Below are positions 14,535 to 26,134 of a stretch of 64,000 bases of DNA, piece by piece. Numbering within the stretch: position 1 is the first letter of the stretch; every line of letters begins with the position of its first letter. The notes under the pieces were generated by a model that saw only the letters and a list, made by a program, of their open reading frames with translations, had not been told where the DNA came from and made no database searches. Made by a program: the position numbers and the translations under genes. This stretch comes from Dermatophagoides farinae (taxonomy: Eukaryota > Arthropoda > Arachnida > Sarcoptiformes > Pyroglyphidae), in assembly GCF_024713945.1 (NCBI RefSeq), contig NC_134685.1:3467001-3531000 (forward strand). Direction: 5' to 3'.

Positions 14535-15543
14535 ATGAATGATAAAGGTTTGTAGTTTAAAGTAGAGACTTTGAAATTAATAATTAGTTTTCCTTATGAA
14601 TCATAATTTTATTGTAGATAATCCACTTCATATAACGTGGTGTAATCGTGTACGATTTCCACCATTAAATCAACACAATGTTCTTACATATTTTGCTGAT
14701 AAAAGTAACCCGTTCTATGATCATACATGTAATAATGAACATCTTAAAATGAGAAATCTACATCCACGTGAATTGGAAAAAATGAAAGGAATCGAATACA
14801 TTCTGTTACATAGTAAAGAACCGATATTGTTCGTTATACGTAAACAGCAACGACATTCACCGACATATGTAGTACCAATAGCTAATTATTATATAATCGC
14901 CGGTGTTATATATCAGGCACCGGATCTTAAATCAATTATTGAATCCAAATTATTGACAACAATTTATTCATTACAATCGGCATTCGAAGAATGCTTGAAT
15001 TATGCACGTTTTCATCCATCCATCGATTATACATGGATATTTGATCGCGATAATTCCAATGATATGATGATTAATTTTAAAGAAGATGGACAATCAAATG
15101 ATAATAATCATGAAAATGGTAAAGATTCATCATCCAGCACCAGTAATCATAATAATAAAAACACCAGTAGCAAAGAAACATTCATAATTGATGGTAATAA
15201 TCAGATGCGATTACGTTATCGTGAAAGTGTTGATGGATTATTATGGCATCTATTGCAAAAATTTCCACCCAATCCTATTGGTGGTGGTGAACAAAAACAA
15301 TTGACCATTCAATCATCGAATACTAATATTAATCAACAGCAGATTGATTCACAGCAAACAAATTCATCATCATCTAAACAACAATCGACAACAGCAACAA
15401 CTAATGGATCGACAATTAAAATGGAAGATGATCATGATCATAGCGTCATTGGTGGCGGATTTAATAATGAACAGCAACGAGTGAAAACGGGACAAAAATC
15501 TACAGCATCGATGATGATGATGAAAAAACCAAAATTAAATTAA
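14535..15543 (+). CDS. MED6: Mediator complex subunit 6
   Basis: MED6 is a head-module subunit of Mediator, the nuclear coactivator bridging transcription factors and RNA polymerase II. The conserved N-terminal half matches MED6 closely: NPLHITW, SNPFYDHTCNNE, GIEYILLHSKEPILFVIRKQ, then YYIIAGVIYQAPDL and SAFEECLNYARFHPS. I place a 13-nt first exon at 14535-14547 (ATG AAT GAT AAA G), a 70-nt intron 14548-14617 (GTTTGT...TTGTAG) and exon 2 at 14618-15543, giving MNDKDNPLHITW and 312 aa. The ATG at 14596 lies inside the intron and is not the start. The C-terminal part is Ser/Asn/Gln-rich and ends in a basic KKPKLN tail. A Helitron 3' end begins 52 bp after the stop, so the mRNA may end near or within it. 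Confidence 0.93.
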
Positions 15544-15595
15544 TTAATTAATAATCAATTCCATTTATTTATTATCATATTAAAATTAAATTAAA

Positions 15596-15623
15596 CCAGC
15601 CCGGTACAGGCGCTTCGCGCCTG
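15596..15623 (-). other. Helitron 3' terminal hairpin and CTRR end
   Basis: The plus strand reads CCAGCCCGGTA and then the inverted repeat CAGGCGC-TTC-GCGCCTG. On the element's own strand this is hairpin, 11-nt spacer, CTGG. The spacing and end sequence match the known Helitron termination signal, and the base 3' of CTGG is T. Confidence 0.82.
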
Positions 15624-15658
15624 CCCCAGGCTGGCCCTGCGGGGCTGACTCCTGACAG

Positions 15659-15909
15659 TCAATATAGCTGGATACCCGCAGGTGTGGCGGCTGCGCCGCC
15701 CCCCTGCTTGGTACCCAGCCAAAGGTATGAATTCTTGAGGTCAATAGAGCTGGATACCCGCAGGGGTGGCGGCTGCGCCGCCCCCCCTGCTTGGTATCCA
15801 GTCAAAGGTATCAATCCTTGACGGTCAATATAGCTGGATACCCGCAGGTGTGGCGGCTGCGCCGCCCCCCCTGCTTGGCATCTAGCCAAAGGTGTCAATT
15901 TTAACGCTT
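15659..15909. repeat. Three tandem ~83-bp GC-rich hairpin units
   Basis: Units begin at about 15659, 15741 and 15825 with TCAATA(T/G)AGCTGGATACCC. Each holds a long imperfect palindrome: GGATACC pairs with GGTATCC (some copies diverged), CGCAGG with CCTGC, and a central perfect GGCGGC-TGC-GCCGCC. They lie in the 3' untranslated region of the Helitron. Open frames across them are composition artefacts. Confidence 0.85.
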
Positions 15910-16066
15910 CGTGCTTTGTGCCTGACGGTGGATTTCTATGCACGGCGTTTTGCTTCCGGTTTCGGTTTGGTACCGCAGGGTCAGCTATGACTTGTGTATT
16001 GTACCTGACACCTTTGAAAATGTTACGTAAATCCAACATCAACTTATCGATCAAACAGCATACTTA

Positions 16067-17197
16067 TTATTGTTCATCGATATCGATAAGTTGGCGGAAT
16101 ACGATATTTTTGGTGTAGATGCTGCGATCGTTGTTGACCGTCAGCAAAATAGCACCTTGCTTTTCCTCAATTTCCTCGACAAAAATCTTAAGATTATTAG
16201 GATTTTTGCATCGGGAAAGAGCCACATACATCATTCCATGTTGGAATACTGGTGTGGGAAGGTATACACCTACTTTTTCGAAAGATTGCCCTTGAGACTT
16301 ATTAATTGTCAGGGCAAAAGCCAACACCACAGGAAATTGTCTACGCACCAATTTGAATGGCAGCTCAGGATCTTGATCATTTTGTTGGAAAATGATCCGA
16401 GGAATCAGAGCCTCCGTGTTTTTGTGCGTTCCTGTCAATATGCGAGCTTTAATGGTGCGTCTTTTTAGTTGAGTGACAACTAAACGTGTACCATTAAGCA
16501 AACCGCTTTGTAGTTCAACATTGCGGATCAACATAATAATGGATCCAACTTTTAATTCAAGTTTGTGTCTAGGATAACCTTGCGGGTTCATCGCATGAAG
16601 ACACTCAACATTGAATTGCAAACCGCTGTGGTTTTCCGCAATATTGTCAATGCTGTAATAAATTGTATTCTTACCAATGAATGAGTTTGATATTTTTGTA
16701 TTGAAAAAATGTGCTAAATCATTGGTGGTGGTGAGAATGACCTTTTTGGCCATTTCCTCTGCCTGATCTTGATAAGCTGGATCAAGTCCAGCACCATAGA
16801 TTTCAGTTGTTAGCTCGTCAACGCTATTAACTAAAAATTGATCTGGAACACGAAAGTATTCTGGATCTGTGATTCGAGATGATTCAGCTCGAAGTGTACC
16901 GTTGCCCAATTTAAGAAGCCATTCATTGTATTCAGCAAAATTGGCTGATCTCATATTGGTGCTAAGACTAAACCGTTTTGCATATATCCAAAGCGGTGAC
17001 TTCTTAATGCTCAAGTCTGCAGAAGAAACACAAATTCCTCTGGGAACAATCGGAGATATTTGACGAAAATCTCCCCCAAAGATGATTAATTTACCACCAA
17101 AAACTTCTTGCGACTGCATGAGATCTTTGAGCAATAAGTCAATTATGTTAATCACATGAATCGACATCACTATAACAATACAATACTCACTTTTCAA
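16067..17197 (-). CDS. Helitron Pif1-like helicase, C-terminal half
   Basis: This superfamily 1B DNA helicase domain unwinds DNA for rolling-circle transposition. Visible motifs are FGGKLIIFGGDFRQISPIVP (helicase motif III region, about residues 33-52), a central stretch with HAMNPQGYPRHKLELKVG and IMLIRNVELQSGLLNGTR, then the C-terminal ALTINKSQGQSFEKVGVYLP and QHGMMYVALSRC, which are characteristic of Helitron rather than cellular Pif1 proteins. The Walker A (GKT) and Walker B regions are missing because the element is truncated, so it cannot be a working helicase. The first 10-15 residues of the frame are probably flank. No in-frame stop occurs over about 365 codons. Confidence 0.85.
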   Translation of the reverse strand: MKSEYCIVIVMSIHVINIIDLLLKDLMQSQEVFGGKLIIFGGDFRQISPIVPRGICVSSADLSIKKSPLWIYAKRFSLSTNMRSANFAEYNEWLLKLGNGTLRAESSRITDPEYFRVPDQFLVNSVDELTTEIYGAGLDPAYQDQAEEMAKKVILTTTNDLAHFFNTKISNSFIGKNTIYYSIDNIAENHSGLQFNVECLHAMNPQGYPRHKLELKVGSIIMLIRNVELQSGLLNGTRLVVTQLKRRTIKARILTGTHKNTEALIPRIIFQQNDQDPELPFKLVRRQFPVVLAFALTINKSQGQSFEKVGVYLPTPVFQHGMMYVALSRCKNPNNLKIFVEEIEEKQGAILLTVNNDRSIYTKNIVFRQLIDIDEQ

Positions 17198-18616
17198 TAC
17201 TTATAATCATACAAACATACTCATCAAATACTCATATACATTCACACAAAATGAAAATCACGTGGTCGCTATCAAAATTCGAATTCGACGATTCGAACTC
17301 TTTCTATGTTCTATTGAATGACTGCACCATCTATGGGATGCAAAATCTGCAGCAAAGTGTGCGGAGCTAGAACAATGAAAAAAAGCTTTGTCAAAGCTAC
17401 ATACCACAGAATGCGTTTCTTTAGAAGCGGCTTCTACTTCTGAGCTGGACGAACTGTTCAGCGGCATTCAAAAGTTTTCCCGCATGCTCAGACACACACA
17501 CACACAACACACACTGAGTAGCTCATACTAAATAGTTATGTTTGTACTGAAAATAAGCAGGAATGGCCGGCTCAGCTTCCCCGCATTAAATGCCAAGTTA
17601 ATACACAGTGCAAGTACACAGTGCAAGCACTTGGCGAGTGTAAAAGTTGCAGTTACTCACAAACGTTAGCGTCATAGTATAGTAGATTTCTCAATTTCGA
17701 ATAAATAAATCTTTGTTCATGTTGCTAAATGTTCCAATTCTCACAGCGTCATCTATCGATTTGTGTGGAAATCGTTTAAAAAACTGTAAAGCACACTCTA
17801 AAAAATACTTTTTGTACTTATTTTCTCCATTAAAAACTCCTCCCATTATGTATTTTTTTTACCTCGATTTCAACTTCGGTTGTACAAAGTCTACCCCAAA
17901 AATGGGGTCTATTTTTTAGAGTGTAGTAGTGGTGGGGGTGTGTAGTGTGAGTGGTATGTGTAGGTGATGGATTTCGTACACTGTAATGAAAATCCTACAT
18001 CAATTTGAATCCATATAAATATCAATCCAAACCATGTATGCAACTGGGAATATGTATCCCGCATAAATACGCCAGATTATGTTGCGTATTAAGCAAACTC
18101 TTTCAAACGAAATATATTTGTTATATAAATGTGCGTGTGGTCGTATTCCTTTTTTTTGTAAAATAGTCAAATTAACGCCATCTTTTGGCTGATGATCTCT
18201 TTTTGTAAAAAATTCATACAATAAAAGTTTACGATACAAATAAACTATCAATGTATAAAAACTACATGAATCAATGGATCAATTTTTTTGGGCAATTTAA
18301 AGAAAAAAAAATTCCAGAAAAGATTCTTTATTTGATTACTAGAAATTCCGAAGAAAATTTCCCTATTTGTAACAACTCAATTCAATTCAATTCAATGATT
18401 GCACACACAGCTGACGACGATCAACATCAACACCCATATATAATTGTTTTGTATATAGAATTTTTTTTTGTGAATTGATTCAATCAAATCTATCAATTGT
18501 CATTTGAGATCACTAAATTAAATGAATGACAATGTCATCGCATCATTGATTCACTAATTATTTTGATTTCTATTTTTTTTTCAATCTGAACAAAAAAATT
18601 CCAGATCATCATTGTC
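17198..18616. other. Intergenic region between Helitron and PPP1R21
   Basis: No supported gene. 17260-17690 is less A+T-rich than its surroundings, holds a short tandem (ACACAGTGCAAGT twice, near 17612-17640), and may be debris of another mobile element that I cannot name. The MITE candidate at 17793-17924 is listed separately. From about 18250 the sequence leads into the 5' region of PPP1R21. Confidence 0.5.
17793..17924. mobile_element. Small inverted-repeat element (MITE candidate, 132 bp)
   Basis: A perfect 15-bp terminal inverted repeat, ACACTCTAAAAAATA at 17793-17807 and its complement at 17910-17924, bounds a non-coding core. The core holds a smaller hairpin (ACCCCA-AAAA-TGGGGT) near the right end. 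I could not identify a clear target-site duplication, so the superfamily is unknown. Confidence 0.5.
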
Positions 18617-21600
18617 ATGGCACATCGATCATCAGCGGCTGAAACATTATCTCAAACAACTTCTGAATCGTCCACATCGTTATCATCATCGATGGAAATT
18701 ACTGTTGAAAAATATCAACGTTTAGCCACTGAATATGCTAAGGTTTGTTGGATGATTCGAATTGAAAATTCTTATAGATGATCTTTGTTTTCCAATCTAA
18801 ATAAATAGATTCGTGCTCAATTTTTGGTGCTCAAAAAAGCTGTGATCGACGAGGAAGGAAAAAACGTCGAACAACAACAAACGATCAAAATACGTGATCA
18901 AAATATACGACGTTTAGAGCAAGAAATTGAAAGTCTTCGATTTCGTAATCAACAACTAACTAAACGTGTTGGTGTATTACAAAGTGATTTAGATTCGAAA
19001 GATCGACAAAATTCACCAGGATCAAGACGAACCGGATTTCTTTCATTTTCTTCATCATCCTCATCCACCTCGTCATCAGCATCGAAAGATGGTCAATGCA
19101 AAGATTTACGTCGAGCTTCAACAAGTAGTAGTAACAGTGTTAATAATAATTCACAACAACAGCAACCAGAATCAATGAATCTAGTCGATGAATTGAATTT
19201 GGAATTAAAAACGAAAACCGAAGAATTGGAACGGCTTAAACAACTAAATTGTCATCTGGAACAACAACGGTTACAGTCTACAGAACGGCTAGAACATGAA
19301 TTGAAAGTGACAAAAAATTTGGCAGCTGAACAAACAGAAACCACTGAAAGACAGTTGGAAGAATGTAAATCTAGTCTGCGAAAAATGGAACAGGAAAAGA
19401 TTGATTTGAAAAGTAGATATCAAAAAATTGATCAAAAATTTCATGAATCTCGTGTCGAGATTGAAGATTTGTAAGTTTGTTTTTCGAGAGAGAAATTCTT
19501 TTTGAATAATTGAAATTTTTTCTTTACAATAGAAAATATGAGAATAAAAATCTGAAACAACGTATAGCCAATCTAGAACATCTAATCAAAAAATCCGAAC
19601 AAGAATCCTCGAATATAAAAGTGATTGACAATAATTATCGATATGATTTGAACCAATTATCTCCCCAACAACAACGACAGCAGCCGCAACAGCAACGACA
19701 GAATAAATTCTATAAAGATCTCTCCAAACGACAAGATGTGATTGAACAATTTACAATGAAATTATGTGAATTCATCTGTGCCCTATCGACTGTACATTCC
19801 AATGTATCTCAAAAAATTTCAATAATGTTTGCATTGTTCCAAAAACAATCGAATCATTTATATTTTCTTGATTTTCAATCATCATTATCATCGATCGAAT
19901 TATTAGAATTGCCTTCATCGATGAATGATTGTTCCATTATTGATACGAATCGACCACCATCAACCACAAGAACAAAAACATCACCAGAATTCGTTCATCA
20001 ATCATCGACGATCAATAATGATCCAGTACCATTTCGTTCAATGTCTGTGATGTCCATACTCCGAAAGGTTTGATGTTTTGTTTTTTAAATTAAAACTTTG
20101 TTTTGACGTGGTTCAACAACTTTGATAAATTTTTTTCTTTTGCAAAATAGTTTCGTGATTATATGCAAATGGGCTACGATACCTATCTGGTACAATTGGA
20201 AGATGCATCTAAGCAGTATTCTGAATTGAAAATTCAACAATGGAAACAACAATCATCACCTGATTCGACAACGATAACCGATTCGAATGCAATCGAACAA
20301 GAAATATCAAAAACATCTATCGATATTGTTGAAACGTTTGCCGATTATGTTGGTTATCTGAACAAAACAAACATTTATTTGACTATTTGGTAAGTGACGA
20401 AAAAAATTTTCTGAGCAAAATTTCTAATGTTACATATTGATATTGATATATTGATATTCTAGTTTAAATCTATGGTGTAAACAATATGTTGATTATGATC
20501 CATCCAATCATATCATACAAACAATGTTGGATCCACAATTACAGGCACATTTAGCCGATCCAGAAAAACGTCGTAATCTTTGTGAAAAGAATGAAATGTT
20601 GATACAATCAATCACTAATTGTGTAACGATAATTGGACAGATTTGTAATTATGTTCAATTATTGCTGTCCAAATCATTGATGAATACAAATTTTCTTACA
20701 ATTTTCAATGAATTTATGCATCGTATCGATGCACTTGAACATGGTATTGGTGGTATGTGTTTGTTTTTATTTCTTCAATTGACCCCTTGAATTCTAATTA
20801 TTCTTTTTCTCGATTTAAATAGAAGCAAAACGAGTATTTAGCTCCAAAGTTGTATTGGAACATGATCTTGGCGTCACTATTGAATCGGAATTGAAATCAG
20901 CTGATGATTGTATCCTATCATCGGTTGTATTCTTATCGAAATGTGTACAAGAAATTCGTCTCATATTTGAAATGCATTATTTTTTCTTTGTCAATGATTA
21001 TCATCCTCAACAACAACAACAACAATCGTCAAATGGTAATGTTGGTGATAGTGATTTGATCATTGATCATACCGAAGATAGTGATGATTATAATGATCAA
21101 GACACACAACAACAACAGCAAAAATCGATAGATTTGAGCAATGATAATAAGAATATTGAAACAAAGGTTTGCCGAATCAGAATATGTTATTTTGTGTTTT
21201 AATTTTCATTTTTTCTTTGTTTTTTCAGCTAAAATTCTGTCAAACTCGTCTGTTAGAGGTGGAAAAAGAAAAAGAACATTGGTCAATAGAATCACAGCTG
21301 ATGAAAGTTAAATTGGAACGTGAACAAAAACGTTCGAATGAATTGGAACAAAAATATCAAATGTTAATCACTCAACAACAACAGCAGCAGCAATCAATTT
21401 CAACAACAACGATTCATAATTCAAATTCATTTTCTGGTGGACACTCCTTGACAAATCAATCAATAATGAAAAATTCATTGAATAAACAACAGGCTAATTC
21501 GAATAATGCGTCATTAGTATCATTATCATCAAGAAGTTTAGATCAAACAACTACAGCGACGACTACTACTATGGCAAAAAATCATGTAAATTATTACGCT

Positions 21601-22510
21601 GAACTTGGTTCCATCGGTTCATCATCTAATCATGAAGATTGTTCAAGTCAATTAATTGATGATGATATCGTTATGATCGATGGTGGCGGTAATAATATTA
21701 TCGAATCAATGTTGACCATTAATCCAAATCAATCGCAGCAGCAACAAATAAAAAACATTAATCAATTGAATTTAAATTATATGCAAACAAAATTGACGCG
21801 TTTAACCGATGCATTGGAACGCATAGATTCAAGAGCACGATCATATGAAAATGATTGTCAATCATTACGACAACGTTTATTAATTGAACAGGATCATAAT
21901 TGCCAACTGAGACAAGAATCTGAGCACCAAGAATCACGAATGAATCGATTACAGGAAGAATTAAAAACAACTGTCAATAATTATGAACAACAGTTGCAAG
22001 CAATGTCCGAACATATGGCCAAGTTAAATGAAACATTAGCTAAACAGTGTGAACAAATTGATGTGTTAGAATATGAAAAATCAAATTCTGATCATCATCA
22101 TTCGAATATTGACTCGAATCAGAAAAAATCATCAACAACGGTGAGTATGACTTGCTAGTGTATTCAACAGTCACAGAAACCTGTATCCATCCATTTATAT
22201 TTCATCTTCCTATGTGTTTTCTATTCACATAGATGTTTGACCTCAATTTTTTTCGAAACTATTCATTAGATACAGGATTTCAATATTCAATTCACATGAT
22301 CATCCTTTGTGTGTGTGTGTGTAAAAACCGATGAATGTTTGGAATATCGTGGCTTAATTTTGTTGTTGTTGTTGTTGTTCCCTTCTTCTCATACCCATTT
22401 TCAATGGAAAACAAAATTTTGTCGTCTAATTTTCTTTTCTACTTTTTTCAAAAACTTTTTAGAATCTACGAAAAGGTTTTGGTGGCAAACGTTCGAATAC
22501 AAATAATTAA
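18617..22510 (+). CDS. PPP1R21: Protein phosphatase 1 regulatory subunit 21 (FERRY subunit)
   Basis: PPP1R21 (KLRAQ-motif protein) is a coiled-coil subunit of the Rab5-effector FERRY complex on early endosomes. Eight exons fit: 18617-18742, 18809-19470, 19533-20067, 20151-20389, 20463-20752, 20823-21166, 21229-22140 and 22463-22510, about 1051 aa against 780 in human. Recognisable blocks are EKYQRLATEYAKIRAQF and RFRNQQLTKRVGVLQSDL (N-terminal KLRAQ region), ADDCILSSVVFLSKCV (helical middle), EKEKEHWSIESQLMKVKLE, and a C-terminal coiled coil with LQEELKTTVNNYEQQLQAM and MAKLNETLAKQCEQIDVLE. Extra length comes from Ser/Gln/Asn-rich inserts. The last exon is less sure. Acceptor 22461-22462 gives a basic tail NLRKGFGGKRSNTNN, like the basic vertebrate tail. 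An acceptor at 22641 or intron retention (stop at 22158) are alternatives. Confidence 0.92.
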
Positions 22511-22936
22511 CAAAGTACCGCAACACACACCCATTCCTATGTTTGTTTGTTAAAATATTTTTTATCTATTAAATGATTGATTAAAGAATTTTTATCATTT
22601 TTTTCTTCTCACCTGATTCGTTCTTTATCTCTCTGTTTGCAGAAAAATATAACAATTCAAAACAAATTATGATGAATGAAACAAATTTATTCACGGTCAA
22701 AGAATAATCATGAATTTATCATGTGTATGAATGTTTGATGTAAAACTATACAAGCGAAAAAAATGTAATAATAAACAATCATATGAGAATATGAGAATGA
22801 TATACAATCAGAGAGGTACTATCATTAAATGTTCATGTCATGGATGAATATATTTTTGTAGATGAGAAATGTTTCGATATATTTCGATTATATTGGTTAT
22901 ATATGAAAAAAAGAAAAAAATTTCAATTCAATCCGA

Positions 22937-23662
22937 TCACTTCTTTGTTCCACCAGCGGCTGCTTTTTTCGTTGTCGACGGTTTTTTAGCTGCTGCTTTT
23001 TTTGACGGCGATTTGGCTGGTTTAGCTTTTTTAGCCGGAGCCGATGTTGTTGATTTAACCATTGGTTTTTTCGGTGATTTTGGTGCTTTACGTTTCTTTT
23101 CAATCTTGGCTTTCTTTTCCTGTCCTTCTTTTGCCGGTGATTTAGCTGGTTTCGATGGTTTTACCTTTTTGGTTCCAGCAACAGTGGTAGCAGTAGCCGT
23201 AACGGCAGCCGATTTAGGTTTCGATGGTTTAGCTTTTTTCACGCCAGCAGGTTTTTCTTTTTTCACCGTTTTGACTGCTTTGACAGTTTTCGGTTTTTTG
23301 GCTTTAGCTTCTTTCTTTTCACCTTTGTTCAATTTGAATGAACCAGAAGCACCTTTGCCTTTTGATTGGATCAACAAGCCTTTTGCAACGGCACTTTTCA
23401 AATGTTTTCGAATGAACGGTGACATGCGTTCGATATCAACACTATAATTGGATTGGATGTATTTCTTGATGGCTTGCAATGATGAACCATTACGTTCTTT
23501 CAACGCTACAATAGCTGCTTTGACCATTTGAGCCACTGGTGGATGAGTTGCGGCCGTTTTTGGCTTTGCAGATTTTTTAGCTCCAGAAACTTTTTTCGGT
23601 TTAGTTTGTTGTTGTGCTTGAGCAGCGGCAGCTGCAGCAGCGGATGCGACAGTTTCGGCCAT
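22937..23662 (-). CDS. Linker histone H1
   Basis: H1 binds the nucleosome dyad and linker DNA and compacts chromatin. The 241-aa protein has an Ala/Gln-rich N-terminus ([11 protein letters not shown]), a winged-helix globular domain at about residues 40-115 ([59 protein letters not shown]), and a long Lys/Ala/Pro tail with SPKK- and SPAK-type repeats. I chose the ATG at 23662 because the 33 codons upstream are non-histone-like and sit in the 5' UTR. A TATA-type sequence (ATATATATA, 23827-23835) lies about 165 bp upstream. No histone stem-loop is seen 3' of the stop, so the mRNA is probably polyadenylated. It borders the core histone cluster. Confidence 0.95.
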   Translation of the reverse strand: MAETVASAAAAAAAQAQQQTKPKKVSGAKKSAKPKTAATHPPVAQMVKAAIVALKERNGSSLQAIKKYIQSNYSVDIERMSPFIRKHLKSAVAKGLLIQSKGKGASGSFKLNKGEKKEAKAKKPKTVKAVKTVKKEKPAGVKKAKPSKPKSAAVTATATTVAGTKKVKPSKPAKSPAKEGQEKKAKIEKKRKAPKSPKKPMVKSTTSAPAKKAKPAKSPSKKAAAKKPSTTKKAAAGGTKK

Positions 23663-23839
23663 TGTTGTTGTTGCAAAGAGAATCAAAATGTATTTAATTG
23701 AACAAGGAATTACGATATAACGAGCGTGACAATAATTGTTTACGAAACGAAAAATCTGCACGAACGATAGTTGCAGTTTGAACGAATGACGAATAGCAAG
23801 TAGTAGCGCGACGACGACGAGCGACGATATATATACCTA

Positions 23840-25560
23840 ACTGACTGAATTACGAGCGAACTCACAACAAAATCACTGTGGCAAAATAAACCATTGTGGC
23901 CATAATTGTGTTTTGTTCATTCAGTTTTTGATCCGTTTTACTATCGAATCCTTGATTGATTCTGACAAATTTGACATCATTGAATTCAGTAATGAATATG
24001 CTTTCTAATGATGTGAAAATTTTTCAGAACAATTATTGATAACAGCGTCAAAAATCCAGTCAAAGTTGATGAAAAAGTTTGTCGCGTCAAATACGGTTTG
24101 TTCATCGCGATTAATGTGGAATTTTATCCAAGAAATCATTAACGTATCCAAATGATTATCGTATCAATTGAAAGCCTAGTTATTGTAGTTTACGATCAAG
24201 GAAAAAAATTCCGGATTCACAGCCAAGAATTGGCGGAAATTGACTAAAACGCCCACAACGTAAACACTCTGATAGACATAATGTATTCTTGAAATCAATG
24301 GCCAATGCTTTAATGAATTGAGCATTAATTGCAATGAATTTAGTATTAAAATTTTTCTCATGAAATTTTCTTTCCAATGATGCTAAATTTACCCACCGGA
24401 AGTTATTGGAAGTTGTAAAAAATCGATCCCATCAATTGATTCATTATGGTCTTTTAGTAAAAATAAATTGTCAGACGGGCAAAAAAAGAGAAGAGAAAGA
24501 GAAACAAAGTCGAGGAGCATGCTCAATAGAGGATTAGAACAATAACATTCCGTCTTGTGTCAGTGTTTTTTTCTTCTTTTTTTGTTTTGTTTTTTAATTA
24601 CAATTTTATTCGCCTTAACAAAAAATAAACAACAAACAACCAATCTGCATTTCCAGTAAAAAACGCTCTCTCAGAAACCGCAAACATCGACAGACCAAAT
24701 GCTAAATCTAGTCAGATATTCCCCAAATCTGCCATGACCAAACAAAAATTGACTAAAAGTGAAATCCATCTTGATTCCAATTAAATCGAACAATATTCTT
24801 CACAATTGATTTGAGCCATTTCATTACCATAAACACCAGAATGTGCTCGAACCCAATTTAAACAGAAATGTCTAGAATTAGATTGACGAATCCTGTGCAT
24901 CAAACTAGAACAATTTGATCAGTGTCCGGCTCAATGACAACACGGCACGGCCATTCAACTTGGAACCATCAGTAAAAATATGATAATGATAATATCCAAT
25001 TGAAATCTATAATCATTTAGCCATGTAAGACCAGACAGGGCAAGCATATGTTAACAATGGTTCAATATCAGTCAGATAAATATAATTCTTAAAACATCAA
25101 AATTCAAACCCCATTATAAATGGATAACGATTTCGATTTGATATATAAAAGATTCCATGATTCAATAATAATTTAGTGTCTAAGATAACACCAAGGTACC
25201 TTAAATGATCAACAAAGATTAAATCGTGATTTAAGAATCGGCCGGATGAATTTTCTTCTTCTGGTTACCAACATAGCAAACGTTTTATTCCAACTTTCAT
25301 ATTCTTGACAAGACTCAAATATAAACGGAATCGTTTCATAAAGTATAGTGCGAACACGTTTAAATCTGGATAATCCATGTCTAAAGTCAACGAAAAATTT
25401 GATTGATACGTGTAGTTTTTGTTTTTTTTTTTTAATTTCAAAGTTCGGACAATTCAGAAAGACAAAACAATTGTAGAATCCTTACATTCGTGCATTTTCT
25501 ACCGCCATTTTTTGATAAAATTTCATCCTCTTGTGGATTTAAAACGAGCGCGCAACGTTT
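23840..25560. other. H1-H4 intergenic spacer with LINE debris
   Basis: No host gene. The central part holds a decayed LINE (listed separately). A 61-65 codon reverse frame at 24176-24377 contains NTKFIAINAQFIKA, which loosely resembles the middle of an RNase H domain and could be displaced debris of the same LINE. That is weak. The right end leads into the H4 promoter. Confidence 0.45.
24780..25240 (-). mobile_element. Decayed LINE fragment with RT C-terminus and RNase H (I/R1-like)
   Basis: Short conserved blocks occur in the correct order on the reverse strand but in shifting frames. DHLRYLGVILDTKL (near 25148-25235) matches the reverse-transcriptase YLGV region. EPLLTYACPVWS (near 25027-25075) matches the end of the RT domain. 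HIFTDGSKLNGR (near 24950-24990) carries the RNase H catalytic Asp-Gly. HFCLNWVRAHSGVYGNEMA (near 24815-24870) is the RNase H C-terminal motif. The middle of RNase H is missing between the last two. An RNase H downstream of RT points to an I/R1-type LINE. It is 5'-truncated, frameshifted and dead. Confidence 0.65.
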
Positions 25561-25607
25561 TGACATGCGCCAAGTTCAACCACAAGACTGAGTTTGTTCG
25601 AGCTCTA

Positions 25608-26022
<415 letters not shown>

Positions 26023-26085
26023 TTCCGTTTTACATCATTTTACCCCATCCCATTCATTCCATACTCATCTATATCGATCAAAAAC

Positions 26086-26134
26086 GGTCCTTTTTAGGGC
26101 CACAATTGTAATTTAGATTAAGAGCTATTTATTT
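26086..26134 (+). promoter_or_regulatory. Histone 3' stem-loop and downstream element (H4a)
   Basis: GGTCCTTTTTAGGGCC (26086-26101) is the SLBP-binding stem-loop, with one G-U-type pair. About 19 nt later AAGAGCTATTT (26120-26130) resembles the purine-rich histone downstream element that pairs with U7 snRNA. An AATAAA follows near 26143, perhaps as a fail-safe signal. Confidence 0.85.

Larger units (their letters stand above)
15596..17190 (-). mobile_element. 5'-truncated Helitron (rolling-circle DNA transposon)
   Basis: Read on the reverse strand, this piece holds the C-terminal half of a Pif1-like helicase, then a GC-rich 3' region with three hairpin repeats, then a canonical Helitron terminus. 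That terminus is a perfect 7-bp hairpin (CAGGCGC, loop GAA, GCGCCTG; 15607-15623), 11 nt, and a final CTGG (matching CTRR) abutting a T-rich flank, as expected for insertion at AT. The Rep/HUH domain and the Walker A half of the helicase are absent. The left truncation lies near 17160-17200, where helicase similarity stops. The G+C content is far above that of the flanks. The long undisturbed frame suggests a fairly recent insertion of a truncated copy. Confidence 0.85.

Noticed and set aside
14596-14617. ATG at 14596 as the MED6 start
   Set aside because: It lies in the intron; splicing from the 13-nt upstream exon gives the better MED6 N-terminus.
15659-15909. CRISPR-like tandem repeat pattern
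   Set aside because: Units are directly contiguous without unique spacers, lie within a Helitron, and the genome is eukaryotic.
15659-16054. 131-codon reverse frame across the GC-rich repeats
   Set aside because: Three imperfect protein repeats simply mirror the 83-bp DNA repeats in the Helitron 3' region; openness is a result of composition.
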